A stretch of DNA of 35,015 nucleotides from Candidatus Brocadiaceae bacterium. Lineage in GTDB: Bacteria > Planctomycetota > Brocadiia > SM23-32. Below the pieces are notes generated by a model. That model was not told the DNA's origin. It ran no database searches and saw nothing but the letters and a program-made list of their open reading frames with translations. This document shows, one piece after another, positions 25,694 through 33,152 of this stretch (positions are counted from its first letter, which is position 1; each line of letters starts with the position of its first letter). The position numbers and the translations under genes are program-made. Location: assembly GCA_003551565.1 (NCBI GenBank), contig PUMZ01000121.1, positions 1 to 35,015 of the forward strand. Reading direction: 5' to 3'.

Positions 25694-25972
25694 ATGACCC
25701 TGGACAAAAATTTGGAAGATATCAAAAAAGAACTGAAGGAACTGCTTGTGGAAAGCCTCTCGCTGGAGGAGATCGAGCCGGACGACATCGGAGACAACGA
25801 TCCCTTGTTCGACGATGAAGGTGTGGGGCTGGACTCACTCGACGGAGTGGAGGTGGTCGTCATGCTCCAGCGCCATTACGGGCTGGACGTGAAGGACATG
25901 CAAAAGGGCCGGGAAATATTCCAGTCCATCAATACTCTGGCCGACTACGTCGTAAAAAATGCCGGGAATTAA
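25694..25972 (+). CDS. Acyl carrier protein 2
   Basis: A 92-residue ACP with the attachment motif GLDSLDGVEVVVML (Ser48) and an acidic first half (EEIEPDDIGDNDPLFDD). The form with a DPLFDDEGVGLDSLD loop resembles the ACPs of aryl polyene and related type II systems. The ATG at 25694 is preferred over a TTG four codons upstream. Its 3' end may overlap the following ketosynthase gene by 14 bases if that gene starts at 25959. It probably serves the ketosynthase and partner encoded next. Confidence 0.93.
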   Translation: MTLDKNLEDIKKELKELLVESLSLEEIEPDDIGDNDPLFDDEGVGLDSLDGVEVVVMLQRHYGLDVKDMQKGREIFQSINTLADYVVKNAGN

Positions 25973-25979
25973 CGAAAAC

Positions 25980-27197
25980 ATGCCAAACCCCCGCCGGCAG
26001 AACACGGATATGCCATCCGGCTTTACCATCACCGGCCTCGGCGCTATATCGGCGGCCGGCAACAATACCGCTGAAACCCTTCTGAGCCTGGAGACCGGAG
26101 GGAAGGAGCCCGGTCCCGTCACGCTGTTCGGCACCGATCTCGATCGGCCGGTTTTCGAGGTGAAAAACCTCCCCGGCAAGCTCCATGGCGACCGCCAACT
26201 GACTTCCCGCACCGCACATCTGGCTTCTCTGGCCGTCCGGGAAGCCCTCCGCGACGCCCGCGACCCCCACCGCGATCCGGCCCTCACGATCGGTGTGTGC
26301 CTGGGCACAACAGTGGCCAGTCAGCTCAACAACCTCCCGTTCTACCTGCAGTACAGGGAGAGCGGCAAGCCGGACCTGGGACCGGTGAGGGATTACCTGG
26401 ACTGCAACCTGGCCGCAACGATCGCCGACATTTTCGGCTGCCGCGGCCCCAGAACCACCGTGGTCAACGCCTGCTCCTCCGGCGCCGATGCGATCGGAAC
26501 GGCTTTGAGCTGGCTCGGAGCCGGCATCTGTGACGCCGTAATCACCGGCGGCGCCGACGAGCTGAACCGCGTGCCGCTGTGCGGATTCAACTCACTGGGA
26601 ATCATGAGCGAAAAACCCTGCCGGCCGTTCGATCGCAACAGGGACGGCCTCAACCTGGGCGAAGGCGCGGGAATCCTGATCATTGAATCCGAAGGGTGTG
26701 CAGAACGGCGGAAAGTAAAAGGCGGTCTGGCCGTCTCCGGTTACGGATCGGCTTGCGACGCCCATCATCTGACCGCTCCGCATCCCGAAGGTGTCGGGCT
26801 GAAGCTGGCCATTGAATCCGCCCTCGAACGCTCCGGACTTTTGCCGGAAGATATCAGTTTCGTCAACGCACACGGCACCGCCACGCCCGACAACGACCGG
26901 ATCGAGGGCGGAACGTTGTGCGGGATATTCGGCGCCGGGATCCGCTATTTCTCCACCAAAGGGCTTACCGGCCACACCCTGGGCGCAGCGGGAGGTCTGG
27001 AAGCGGTCTTTACCGCACTGAACCTCAGAGAAGGCTGGATACCGCACAATACGGGGTGCCGCGAACCGGACCCCGGGATCCCCGTTCCGCCGGTCATGGT
27101 CAGAACACCGATTGACGGCAATGCCGCCCTGTCCACATCGCTGGCGTTCGGCGGCAATAATGCCGCACTGGTATTTCAGTGCACGGAGCAAAATTGA
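25980..27197 (+). CDS. Beta-ketoacyl-ACP synthase, block C (second)
   Basis: A 405-residue condensing enzyme if the ATG at 25980 is used; an upstream ATG at 25959, inside the ACP gene, would add seven residues. All three catalytic residues are visible (numbering from 25980): Cys165 in VVNACSSGADA, His298 in FVNAHGTATPDND and His332 in KGLTGHTLGAAGG. The FDRNRDGLNLGEGAGI and SLAFGGNNAALVF segments are intact. Its stop overlaps the start of an inactive ketosynthase-like gene by one base (TGATG). The tight ACP, KS, dead KS order mirrors minimal type II polyketide and aryl polyene elongation units, so this pair is the best candidate for the main chain elongation enzyme. Confidence 0.94.
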   Translation: MPNPRRQNTDMPSGFTITGLGAISAAGNNTAETLLSLETGGKEPGPVTLFGTDLDRPVFEVKNLPGKLHGDRQLTSRTAHLASLAVREALRDARDPHRDPALTIGVCLGTTVASQLNNLPFYLQYRESGKPDLGPVRDYLDCNLAATIADIFGCRGPRTTVVNACSSGADAIGTALSWLGAGICDAVITGGADELNRVPLCGFNSLGIMSEKPCRPFDRNRDGLNLGEGAGILIIESEGCAERRKVKGGLAVSGYGSACDAHHLTAPHPEGVGLKLAIESALERSGLLPEDISFVNAHGTATPDNDRIEGGTLCGIFGAGIRYFSTKGLTGHTLGAAGGLEAVFTALNLREGWIPHNTGCREPDPGIPVPPVMVRTPIDGNAALSTSLAFGGNNAALVFQCTEQN

Positions 27198-28300
27198 TGG
27201 GGATTCAACCTGAAACCATGATGCAAATTCATTCCACTGGTATAGTCACTGCGCATGGGCGGGGGGTGGCGGCGCTGGAGAACGCACTGGCAAACGAATG
27301 GCGGACGCCGCCGGCGTTCGATCTTCCCGGCGCGGATCTCCGGGTCCCCGCCTTCCGGGTGCCGGGCGATGCGCTGGAGGATAAAAGCGTGCTCAAGAAA
27401 ATGCGGCGCGCCGACCGGCTCGGCAAGATGGCCGTTATCGCCGCATACGACGCCTGGACCGGGAGCGGGCTCGGCGATACGCCACCCGAAAAGGTCGGCG
27501 TTCTTCTGGCATCCGGCCTGGGACCGCACGTGCGCACTTTCAAATTCCTCGACGGCATCCTCGATTTCGGCGACGCCGCGGTTTCCCCGACGGACTTCTC
27601 GCATTCGGTCCATAACGCCGCGGCAGCTTATATAACCGCCCGACTGCAGACCCACGGCCCGACCCAGACTGTAACCGATTTTGATTTCGCCTTCCAGCAT
27701 GCCCTGCGGATCGCCCGCTGCTGGCTGGTTGAGAACCGGTGCGATGCCGTCCTGGCCGGCGCAGCCGAAGAACTCGGCGCGGTTATGATGCATGTGTGCA
27801 ACAGGATGCTGGATATTCCCCGCGACGGACGCCCGAAACCCTTCGCCTTCAGCGATGCGCCATCTGTCGTGCCGGGTGAGGGAGCGGTTTTTTTCGCCCT
27901 GACGCTCCCCGCCGGGCAGGAAACCGCGCCCTGTATAGCTGCCACCACCGAAACGGCCCCCGATCCGGATCTCGTCATCCTCGACGCCGGCGGGATGTCC
28001 GGACCGGAAACGGAATACCCGGACATGGTGCATCCTGAGACCCCCGTGGCAAATTACACCCCGCTGTTCGGCAGCATGATGACCGGCAGCGCGTTCCAGT
28101 GTGCCGTAGCGGCACGGATGCTGGAGAAAAGCCGTTGCTTCGCCAATCCGCTGGCCGAAACTGCACGCAATATCCGCGTATGCCGGTTGCAAACCGACGG
28201 TGATATCGGGAGAATACACTGCCTGAAGAGGGGAAAAAACGGGCGATGGCAGAACATCCGCCTCCAGCGCAGCGCCCCCCCTATCCCCTCCGGCTTATGA
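27197..28300 (+). CDS. Catalytically inactive ketosynthase partner (chain-length-factor-like)
   Basis: A 367-residue thiolase-fold protein that follows the ketosynthase pattern in its first half (KVGVLLASGLGPHVRTF, then SVHNAAAAYITARLQ and VLAGAAEELGAV) but lacks the catalytic residues. The active-site cysteine position appears to be Asp163 (TVTDFDFAF), the NAHGTGT motif is replaced by LDAGGMSGPETEY, and the KG.LGH motif by TPLFGSMMTGSAF. Such loss is the hallmark of chain length factors, which form heterodimers with an active ketosynthase and set the size of the product cavity. The one-base overlap with the preceding ketosynthase supports a heterodimer. Confidence 0.82.
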   Translation: MGIQPETMMQIHSTGIVTAHGRGVAALENALANEWRTPPAFDLPGADLRVPAFRVPGDALEDKSVLKKMRRADRLGKMAVIAAYDAWTGSGLGDTPPEKVGVLLASGLGPHVRTFKFLDGILDFGDAAVSPTDFSHSVHNAAAAYITARLQTHGPTQTVTDFDFAFQHALRIARCWLVENRCDAVLAGAAEELGAVMMHVCNRMLDIPRDGRPKPFAFSDAPSVVPGEGAVFFALTLPAGQETAPCIAATTETAPDPDLVILDAGGMSGPETEYPDMVHPETPVANYTPLFGSMMTGSAFQCAVAARMLEKSRCFANPLAETARNIRVCRLQTDGDIGRIHCLKRGKNGRWQNIRLQRSAPPIPSGL

Positions 28301-28453
28301 CCCCGGTCCGTAAATTCGACCCCGTATTCTGCGCAGTGTGCCGACAAAAACGCCGCTCCCGGGATGGCCGCGCGTATGCGTATTGGCACAGCCCATCGCA
28401 TGGCATGGGGCGACATTTTTCGGCCGATCTTCCACGACAAAACAGGAAAACAC

Positions 28454-28738
28454 GTGAGTTCCAACATGATCGATAAGACAGAAATAGAACGCGCCATTAC
28501 CGCCGAAACAGCCACAATCCTCGGCATCGACGACAGCGATGTCACTCCCCACACGAAGCTGGAATCGCTCGGGATCGATTCGATCCGCCTGGTAGAACTG
28601 CTGATCTTCATCGAGAAACAATACGGGATCCGGCTTATGGATGCAGGTCTGGACAGAAATTCGCTGCGCGATGCCTCATCCCTTGCCGCATCGGTCGCCG
28701 CAGCTCTGGAGAAGAAGAACATGTCAGGAGAGGGATGA
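28454..28738 (+). CDS. Acyl carrier protein 3
   Basis: A 94-residue ACP with attachment motif LGIDSIRLVELLIF (Ser43). I prefer the GTG at 28454 because AGGA lies six bases upstream; the ATG four codons later (28466) has no such site and would give a 90-residue protein. The frame stays open further upstream but that part does not resemble an ACP. The serine is followed by IRLVEL rather than LD.VEL, which separates it from the other two ACPs. It lies between the ketosynthase pair and a condensation-fold acyltransferase, so it may present the finished chain to that enzyme. Confidence 0.88.
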   Translation: MSSNMIDKTEIERAITAETATILGIDDSDVTPHTKLESLGIDSIRLVELLIFIEKQYGIRLMDAGLDRNSLRDASSLAASVAAALEKKNMSGEG

Positions 28739-28825
28739 CAGCATAGATCGCCCGCTTGCAATCAGGGTCGGCGGTCCGACAACGTCAGGCGGTTTGCGGA
28801 GAACAACATCCTGTTTCCATACCAC

Positions 28826-30145
28826 ATGCCCCCAAACACACGCGAAAAACGCTACCTGACCGGCATCGACTGGGTTGTTAACGCCCTCGATACGATGTCG
28901 AAACATGCCGGCGGACGGGGAAACTCCTCCCAGATCATACTGGAGCTGGAGGAGAACATCCCGCCCGTGAGGCTGCGGGAACTGCTCGACCGCGTGGCCG
29001 AAGCGCTCCCGGTTCTCGGTGGCCGCGTGGCCCGTGACTGGAATCTTTGTCCTTACTGGAAGTTCGGCAACGCCGCACAAACCCGGATACCGCTGACCGT
29101 CCTGCGGACCGGCGCCGAGGATCCGTGCGAGGAGGAGTTTGCACTGCACCGGCACGTCAACAGCCCTTTCACAGCGTCGGGAGAACACCTGAGGTTCTGC
29201 CTGATCAACCGCTGCAGCGGAACGTCGTTGCTGGGGATGCATTTCGATCACCGATTGCTGGACGCCTTCGGAGCCGAAACGTTTCTCGAATTGCTCGCAA
29301 GGTTTGGCACGGGCCGAGGAGAAGAGGTCGTGGACAGCATCCGCCTCACCGAACCGCCGCACCTCGACAACTGGGGCAGACGCTTCATCGGCGGACGCAA
29401 CACCAACCGCATGCAGCTCCGTCTCTCGCGCGATGGCATGGCTTCCCTCCCGGTGCACCCATCGGTCAATCCGCGCGACACCCATTTCGAACTGCTCACG
29501 TTCACGCCCGAACAGACCCGGCGGATAAAGGACAATCTCAGTGCCGGGGCTGGGTTCATGCTGGCACTGCCCGCGATGCTGTCGTGCATGATCCCGCCGC
29601 TGCATAAACTGATGCAAAAACGCGGTTGCTCCGGCCCGCATTACGTGATACCGGTATCGCTCGTGCGAAGGACGCCGGAAGAGATATGGGGCAAACTCTT
29701 CTTCAATCATGTATCGTTTATCTTTTTCCAGATCCCCGCCCGCCTTGCCGGATCCAGGCAAGAACTCGCCCTCAACTTGCAGAACCAATTGTACGAAAGG
29801 ATCAAGGAGGGCCTTCCCGACGACATATATCATGCATGCATGCTGACCCGCATCGCCCCCCTGCCTTTGATGCGCATTTTTTCAAGAATCCCGGTCGGCG
29901 GGAGGGTCGCAACGAGCTATTTCGCTTGCCTGAAGGAGCCGGGATTCAAATCACGCCGCTTCCTCGGCACAGGTGTCCGGAACCTGATCCATACCCCGCA
30001 CGTTCCCATACCGCCGGGGCTGGGATTTTTCCTCAACTTCTTCAACGGCAGGCTCAATCTGGTCGTTTCTCATATCGATGGATTGTTGCAGGACGGTGAG
30101 GCCCGGCAACTGGTCTCCGGAATGAAGAAGGAACTTCTTGAATGA
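28826..30145 (+). CDS. Condensation/WS-DGAT-fold acyltransferase
   Basis: A 439-residue protein of the CoA-dependent acyltransferase superfamily (condensation domains, wax ester synthases, PapA-like enzymes). The N-terminus YLTGIDWVVNALD and the catalytic motif FDHRLLDAFGAE (His142, Asp146, HxxxDG-like, with Asp in place of the first His) are visible, and the second half has LPAMLSCMI, HYVIPVSLVRR and the LGFFLNFFNGRLNLVVSH end. No other domains are attached. Such enzymes make an ester or amide bond between a carrier-bound acyl group and an alcohol or amine. As the last gene of the locus next to ACP 3, it probably transfers the finished chain to its acceptor; the acceptor is unknown. A hairpin follows the stop. 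Confidence 0.75.
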   Translation: MPPNTREKRYLTGIDWVVNALDTMSKHAGGRGNSSQIILELEENIPPVRLRELLDRVAEALPVLGGRVARDWNLCPYWKFGNAAQTRIPLTVLRTGAEDPCEEEFALHRHVNSPFTASGEHLRFCLINRCSGTSLLGMHFDHRLLDAFGAETFLELLARFGTGRGEEVVDSIRLTEPPHLDNWGRRFIGGRNTNRMQLRLSRDGMASLPVHPSVNPRDTHFELLTFTPEQTRRIKDNLSAGAGFMLALPAMLSCMIPPLHKLMQKRGCSGPHYVIPVSLVRRTPEEIWGKLFFNHVSFIFFQIPARLAGSRQELALNLQNQLYERIKEGLPDDIYHACMLTRIAPLPLMRIFSRIPVGGRVATSYFACLKEPGFKSRRFLGTGVRNLIHTPHVPIPPGLGFFLNFFNGRLNLVVSHIDGLLQDGEARQLVSGMKKELLE

Positions 30146-30148
30146 AAG

Positions 30149-30190
30149 CCCGGGGTTGTGACGACGTCCGTTCCCGGACACAGCCCCGGG
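30149..30190 (+). terminator. Strong hairpin after the last biosynthetic gene
   Basis: CCCGGGGTTGTG (30149-30160) pairs with CACAGCCCCGGG (30179-30190) over 12 positions with one G-U pair; a small inner stem TCCG/CGGA lies in the loop. It starts four bases after the stop. No T run follows, so its termination strength is uncertain. Confidence 0.5.
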
Positions 30191-30318
30191 AAAACATTAG
30201 GAATCCCCTTTTCAGGAAGCATTAAGCCTGACAGTCCGGCCGAAAAGGTCGCAACAGGTTCTTCGTAAGCCCCTCCATGGGCTCCTGAGTCCGGAAATTG
30301 TCGCACGAATCCCGGGAC

Positions 30319-30340
30319 GCCTGCCTGCCGGCAGGCAGGC
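30319..30340. repeat. 22-bp perfect palindrome (GCCTGCC/GGCAGGC type)
   Basis: Each half is GCCTGCCTGCC and its exact complement. The same CCTGCCTG/CAGGCAGG theme appears at 7506-7524 and in the arms of the 139-bp repeats, so these palindromes probably belong to one family of extragenic repeats. Confidence 0.65.
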
Positions 30341-30404
30341 TTGAAAGCGGCCACTACGAGCCGGGATTTCGGCCGTGTCCCTGAGGCAGGGACTCGCTGC
30401 TATC

Positions 30405-30449
30405 TGCCACCTCCGCACCACGGAGAACGCGTGAAATAACCGGGTAAAA
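30405..30449 (+). repeat. Short third copy of the dispersed repeat's 3' end
   Basis: Forty-five bases align without gaps to the end of copy 2 (17190-17234), with about eight differences, including the shared core ACGCGTGAAATAA. The palindromic arms are not conserved at this distance, but a separate palindrome lies 65 bases upstream. Confidence 0.65.
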
Positions 30450-30507
30450 AAGCGCACAGGCCCAGACACTGAACGCAGAAGACGACGGACAGCGAATGTG
30501 ATCTCCT

Positions 30508-31233
30508 TCAGAACGGGGTGCCGGACCGCCGGCGCAGATATATTTCGTCGATCGCCGCACGGTCCGAGAGCGAAAGGAGGAAGAGCACCGACTGCGCCAC
30601 ATCGGACGGTTGAAGCAGCTCCGAGGGATCAAGATCGGGCCGTGACTGCCGCACCATCTCCGTATCCACCCCGCCCGGGTTGATCACACTCACCCGTATC
30701 CCGTATTCCTGTGCCTCACCGGCCAGCGCTTTTGTCATCCCCACCACCCCGTGCTTGGTTGCGGTGTATGCGGACTGGTTGGCATAGCCCTTAAAACCCA
30801 CGACGCTTGCGATGTTAATTATGTCCCCCCGCCTGTGGGGGATCATCGCCCGCATCGCCTCCCGTGCGCACAAATAACTCCCCCGGAGGTTGACAGCAAT
30901 CAATCTGTCCAGATCCGCGCTGGAGTAATTGGCGAGGGGACCGTACAGGCCAAGGCCGGCATTATTGATCAAAACAGATGGGGGGCCGAACAGCTCCTCT
31001 GTCCGTGCAAAGAGCGAGAGGATATCAGCTTCACGTGCGACATCGGCCGGAACGGCCGCGGCGCTGCCGCCTTCCGTTTTGATCTCCTCCGCAAGGCCTT
31101 CAAGTGCGTCCTTGCTGCGGGCCGCCACGACCACCCGCATCCCCTCCCGGGCGAGTGCAAGCGCGATGGCGCGACCGATTCCCCGGCTCGCCCCCGTCAC
31201 AATCGCGGCCTGTCCACTGAACTCTTCGCGCAT
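30508..31233 (-). CDS. Short-chain dehydrogenase/reductase
   Basis: A 241-residue SDR oxidoreductase of the classical type: TGASRGIGRA nucleotide loop (residues 13-22), NNAG (89-92), catalytic Ser near 142 in NIASVVGFKG, YTATK (Tyr and Lys near 155 and 159) and VINPGGVDTEM. It reduces a ketone or oxidises an alcohol with NAD(P)H. The C-terminus (RAAIDEIYLRRRSGTPF) lacks the GQ.I.VDGG ending of FabG, so it is probably a stand-alone metabolic oxidoreductase, not a ketoreductase of the type II system. It points toward the biosynthetic locus and has a good Shine-Dalgarno sequence (TAGGAG). Confidence 0.88.
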   Translation of the reverse strand: MREEFSGQAAIVTGASRGIGRAIALALAREGMRVVVAARSKDALEGLAEEIKTEGGSAAAVPADVAREADILSLFARTEELFGPPSVLINNAGLGLYGPLANYSSADLDRLIAVNLRGSYLCAREAMRAMIPHRRGDIINIASVVGFKGYANQSAYTATKHGVVGMTKALAGEAQEYGIRVSVINPGGVDTEMVRQSRPDLDPSELLQPSDVAQSVLFLLSLSDRAAIDEIYLRRRSGTPF

Positions 31234-31368
31234 ACTAAGCAGCTCCTACCGGGATTCGCCGGCAAAAAATCCGCTCCACACCTCATTTCCCGACTTCCCG
31301 ATTTCCCGTTCGGTTCCGACAGACGGGGCAAGAAAACCCTGCGAAACAGATATAATGGGAACGCAACC

Positions 31369-31530
31369 TCAATCCACCGCTTCAAACTGATCTTTTCCAA
31401 CACCGCACACAGGACACTCCCAGTCATCGGGAAGCTCTTCGAACGATGTGCCCGGGGCTATGTCAGCGTCGGAATCTCCATGTTCGGGATCATAAATGTA
31501 TCCGCACACCAGGCATTTATATTTTTGCAT
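31369..31530 (-). CDS. Rubredoxin
   Basis: A 53-residue protein starting [19 protein letters not shown] and ending [15 protein letters not shown]. The two CxxCG motifs (Cys6, Cys9 and Cys39, Cys42) bind a single iron, and the YIYDP and WECPVCG segments are those of classical rubredoxins. It is a small electron carrier typical of anaerobes or microaerophiles, used with oxygen- or superoxide-detoxifying enzymes and other redox partners. The ATG follows AGAGG at good spacing. It lies 25 bases after the YeeE/YedE pair and is probably cotranscribed with it. Confidence 0.95.
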   Translation of the reverse strand: MQKYKCLVCGYIYDPEHGDSDADIAPGTSFEELPDDWECPVCGVGKDQFEAVD

Positions 31531-31555
31531 GTTTTTGACCTCTTAAAAGTTAGTT

Positions 31556-32086
31556 TTACAGACCTTTTCGTTCAAACCAATAAAACAGCAGAATTGTCAG
31601 CGTCCAGAACATACCCGCCACCAGCCATACCGGCAGGTTGATCGTCTCAGGAAGCGCGATGGAGCCGAAATCCTTCCAATCCAGGACCGTCGCCTCCAGA
31701 AAAGGATACAGCTCCGCGTACAGGGCGGCGCCCGCAACCATCCCCGCTATGGCGAACACGGCATGCCAGCGCCCTTCGCCCAAAGCCCCGATGGAGGTGC
31801 CGGGGCAGTACCCCATGATCGCCCACCCCGCTCCGAACAATATCCCTCCCGGCAACACGGCGCCCAGATTCATCGGCTTATGGTCCAGAGGCACAACATC
31901 CAGGCTGTTCAGCACCAGGATACCGACCATCCCGACAAGTATGGCAGAGAGCATGAACTTCAGTATCGTCATATCCTTCAGCAGCAGTGCGCCGATCTGC
32001 TTCTCGAACCGCAGCACCCGCCCCTTCTGGAGCAAAAAACCGAAAACAATCCCGCTCATCAGGCCCAGCCATAGCTCCATGTTCAT
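31556..32086 (-). CDS. YeeE/YedE-family transporter, second half-protein
   Basis: A 176-residue membrane protein with about four or five hydrophobic segments. The conserved motif MGYCPGTSIGALGEGR is typical of the YeeE/YedE (sulfur-compound transport) family, whose cysteines take part in thiosulfate or other sulfur uptake. It starts inside the stop of the upstream YeeE/YedE gene (ATGA overlap) and has GGAGGG before the ATG, so the two half-proteins are made together and probably assemble into one channel. The substrate is most likely a reduced sulfur species; this is a family-level inference. Confidence 0.87.
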   Translation of the reverse strand: MNMELWLGLMSGIVFGFLLQKGRVLRFEKQIGALLLKDMTILKFMLSAILVGMVGILVLNSLDVVPLDHKPMNLGAVLPGGILFGAGWAIMGYCPGTSIGALGEGRWHAVFAIAGMVAGAALYAELYPFLEATVLDWKDFGSIALPETINLPVWLVAGMFWTLTILLFYWFERKGL

Positions 32087-32625
32087 GACGCCCTCCTGTC
32101 ATAAAACACGGTGGCGACAAAAACGCCCGAGCAAAAGAAAATCATAAGTGCCACAAAAGCGCTGACCGACAGCTGCATCATCCCGCTCAGGCCGTGACCG
32201 CTGGGACAGCCGCCGGCCATGCGTGCACCGGCCATGGCGATAATGCCACCGGTAAAAGCCCATACCGCCCTTTTCGGAAATGAGTGGCCGACCCGTTCCC
32301 GCCATATCGGAGGCACGGCCTCCAGCCGAAAACTCCTGCCGGTGATGGACGACAGCAACGCGCCCAGAAAGATGCCGAGCACGAAAACGAATTGCCAGTT
32401 GACCCGGAGGCCGGTGGTGGAAAAGTATTCGCTCGACGCCGCATGCTCCGGCGCCAACCGTTGCTGCAGCATACCGGCAAAGCGCACAAACGTTGTCGAA
32501 GCACCCAGATAGTTCGTTGAGTCAAGCAGCACGGTTGTGGCGTAGGCCGAAGCGACGGCCAGAAGCCCCGCCAGCGCCCCGGCCATGTAAGGATTCCAGC
32601 CTCCTTCCTTTGTTTTCCACTTCAT
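32083..32625 (-). CDS. YeeE/YedE-family transporter, first half-protein
   Basis: A 180-residue membrane protein with hydrophobic segments near residues 13-33, 75-95, 120-138 and 150-172. The family motif is GARMAGGCPSGHGLSG, including the conserved cysteine. With the overlapping downstream gene it forms the usual two-gene arrangement that corresponds to a full-length YeeE protein. A GGGAGG sequence seven bases upstream supports the start. A promoter (32771-32799) and a leader hairpin (32655-32695) precede it. Confidence 0.87.
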   Translation of the reverse strand: MKWKTKEGGWNPYMAGALAGLLAVASAYATTVLLDSTNYLGASTTFVRFAGMLQQRLAPEHAASSEYFSTTGLRVNWQFVFVLGIFLGALLSSITGRSFRLEAVPPIWRERVGHSFPKRAVWAFTGGIIAMAGARMAGGCPSGHGLSGMMQLSVSAFVALMIFFCSGVFVATVFYDRRAS

Positions 32626-32654
32626 AAAAACGCCTCCCGCTCATTTGATCCATC

Positions 32655-32695
32655 CGTTGCGCGGGGGCGCTGCGGTCATCGGCAGCGCCGCAACG
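32655..32695 (-). promoter_or_regulatory. Leader hairpin of the YeeE/YedE operon
   Basis: A 14-bp stem made of two perfect parts (8 bp GGCGCTGC/GCAGCGCC and 6 bp CGTTGC/GCAACG, with a 5-base bulge) closes an 8-base loop. It lies in the transcribed leader about 30 bases before the first start codon. No T run follows on the minus strand. It may regulate translation or stabilise the message. Confidence 0.5.
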
Positions 32696-32770
32696 CCCGC
32701 ACAACAGACACAGCCATGTAAAAAAAAGGAAGTTGTTACGGATACCCGGCGCCGGCCGGAAAGAGAGCGT

Positions 32771-32799
32771 ATGATACACCGCTAAGCACAGAGTTGCAA
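32771..32799 (-). promoter_or_regulatory. Sigma70-type promoter of the YeeE/YedE-rubredoxin operon
   Basis: On the minus strand TTGCAA (32799-32794), a 17-base spacer and TATCAT (32776-32771) match consensus well. Transcription would begin near 32764, giving a leader of about 140 bases that includes the hairpin. Confidence 0.6.
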
Positions 32800-33152
32800 G
32801 TGAAAAAGCAAAACGGTGGGGATGGGCCCGCCGGCGCCCCCGATAACCGGCGCCGACGGTTCTTCGTTTGCTTCGTCAAGGATCGCACACCTTCGGTAAA
32901 AACACGACGTGGACGATCAGCATCCCTTTCTGCCCCGCCGCTTTCGCTTGTCCTTTTACTTATTGACCAGATCTGCGAACAACAAAGCGGCGCTCCGCTG
33001 TTGCTACGCACCGCACTCCAAAGAGGGCCTTGAGAGGGCCCCGATGAATATCCCGACCGGTCGCAAGTTCTCGGTGAAGAACGTTATTTCAGGAAAATCT
33101 TCCACCGAACCTGTTCCGGTGAGGATGAGTCGACGTAGTTCAACGACGCCGT

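Larger units (their letters stand above)
30146..30507. other. Boundary region between the locus and the minus-strand genes
   Basis: This gap between convergent genes has no credible gene. It carries a long hairpin directly after the acyltransferase (30149-30190), a perfect 22-bp palindrome (30319-30340) and the short third copy of the repeat end (30405-30449). A six-T stretch on the minus strand near 30447-30452 with weak stem-forming sequence before it could end the SDR transcript. Confidence 0.5.
32626..33152. other. Intergenic region upstream of the YeeE/YedE operon
   Basis: This region lies between the start of the YeeE/YedE operon and the 3' end of the secreted protein gene. It holds the operon promoter and a leader hairpin. 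The part from about 32800 to 33152 shows no credible gene; a GCGG.GCTCCGC stem near 32987-33000 is the only structure seen. Confidence 0.5.

Noticed and set aside
27176-28219. 347-residue minus-strand open frame
   Set aside because: Antisense to the chain-length-factor-like gene, no recognisable motif and no ribosome binding site.
28724-29833. 369-residue minus-strand open frame
   Set aside because: Antisense to the condensation-fold acyltransferase, which has the catalytic motif and a correct operon position.
30070-30632. Minus-strand small frames through the palindrome and repeat end
   Set aside because: Their sequence is the translation of the repeat (a similar phrase appears antisense at copy 2), and they overlap the acyltransferase or the SDR gene.
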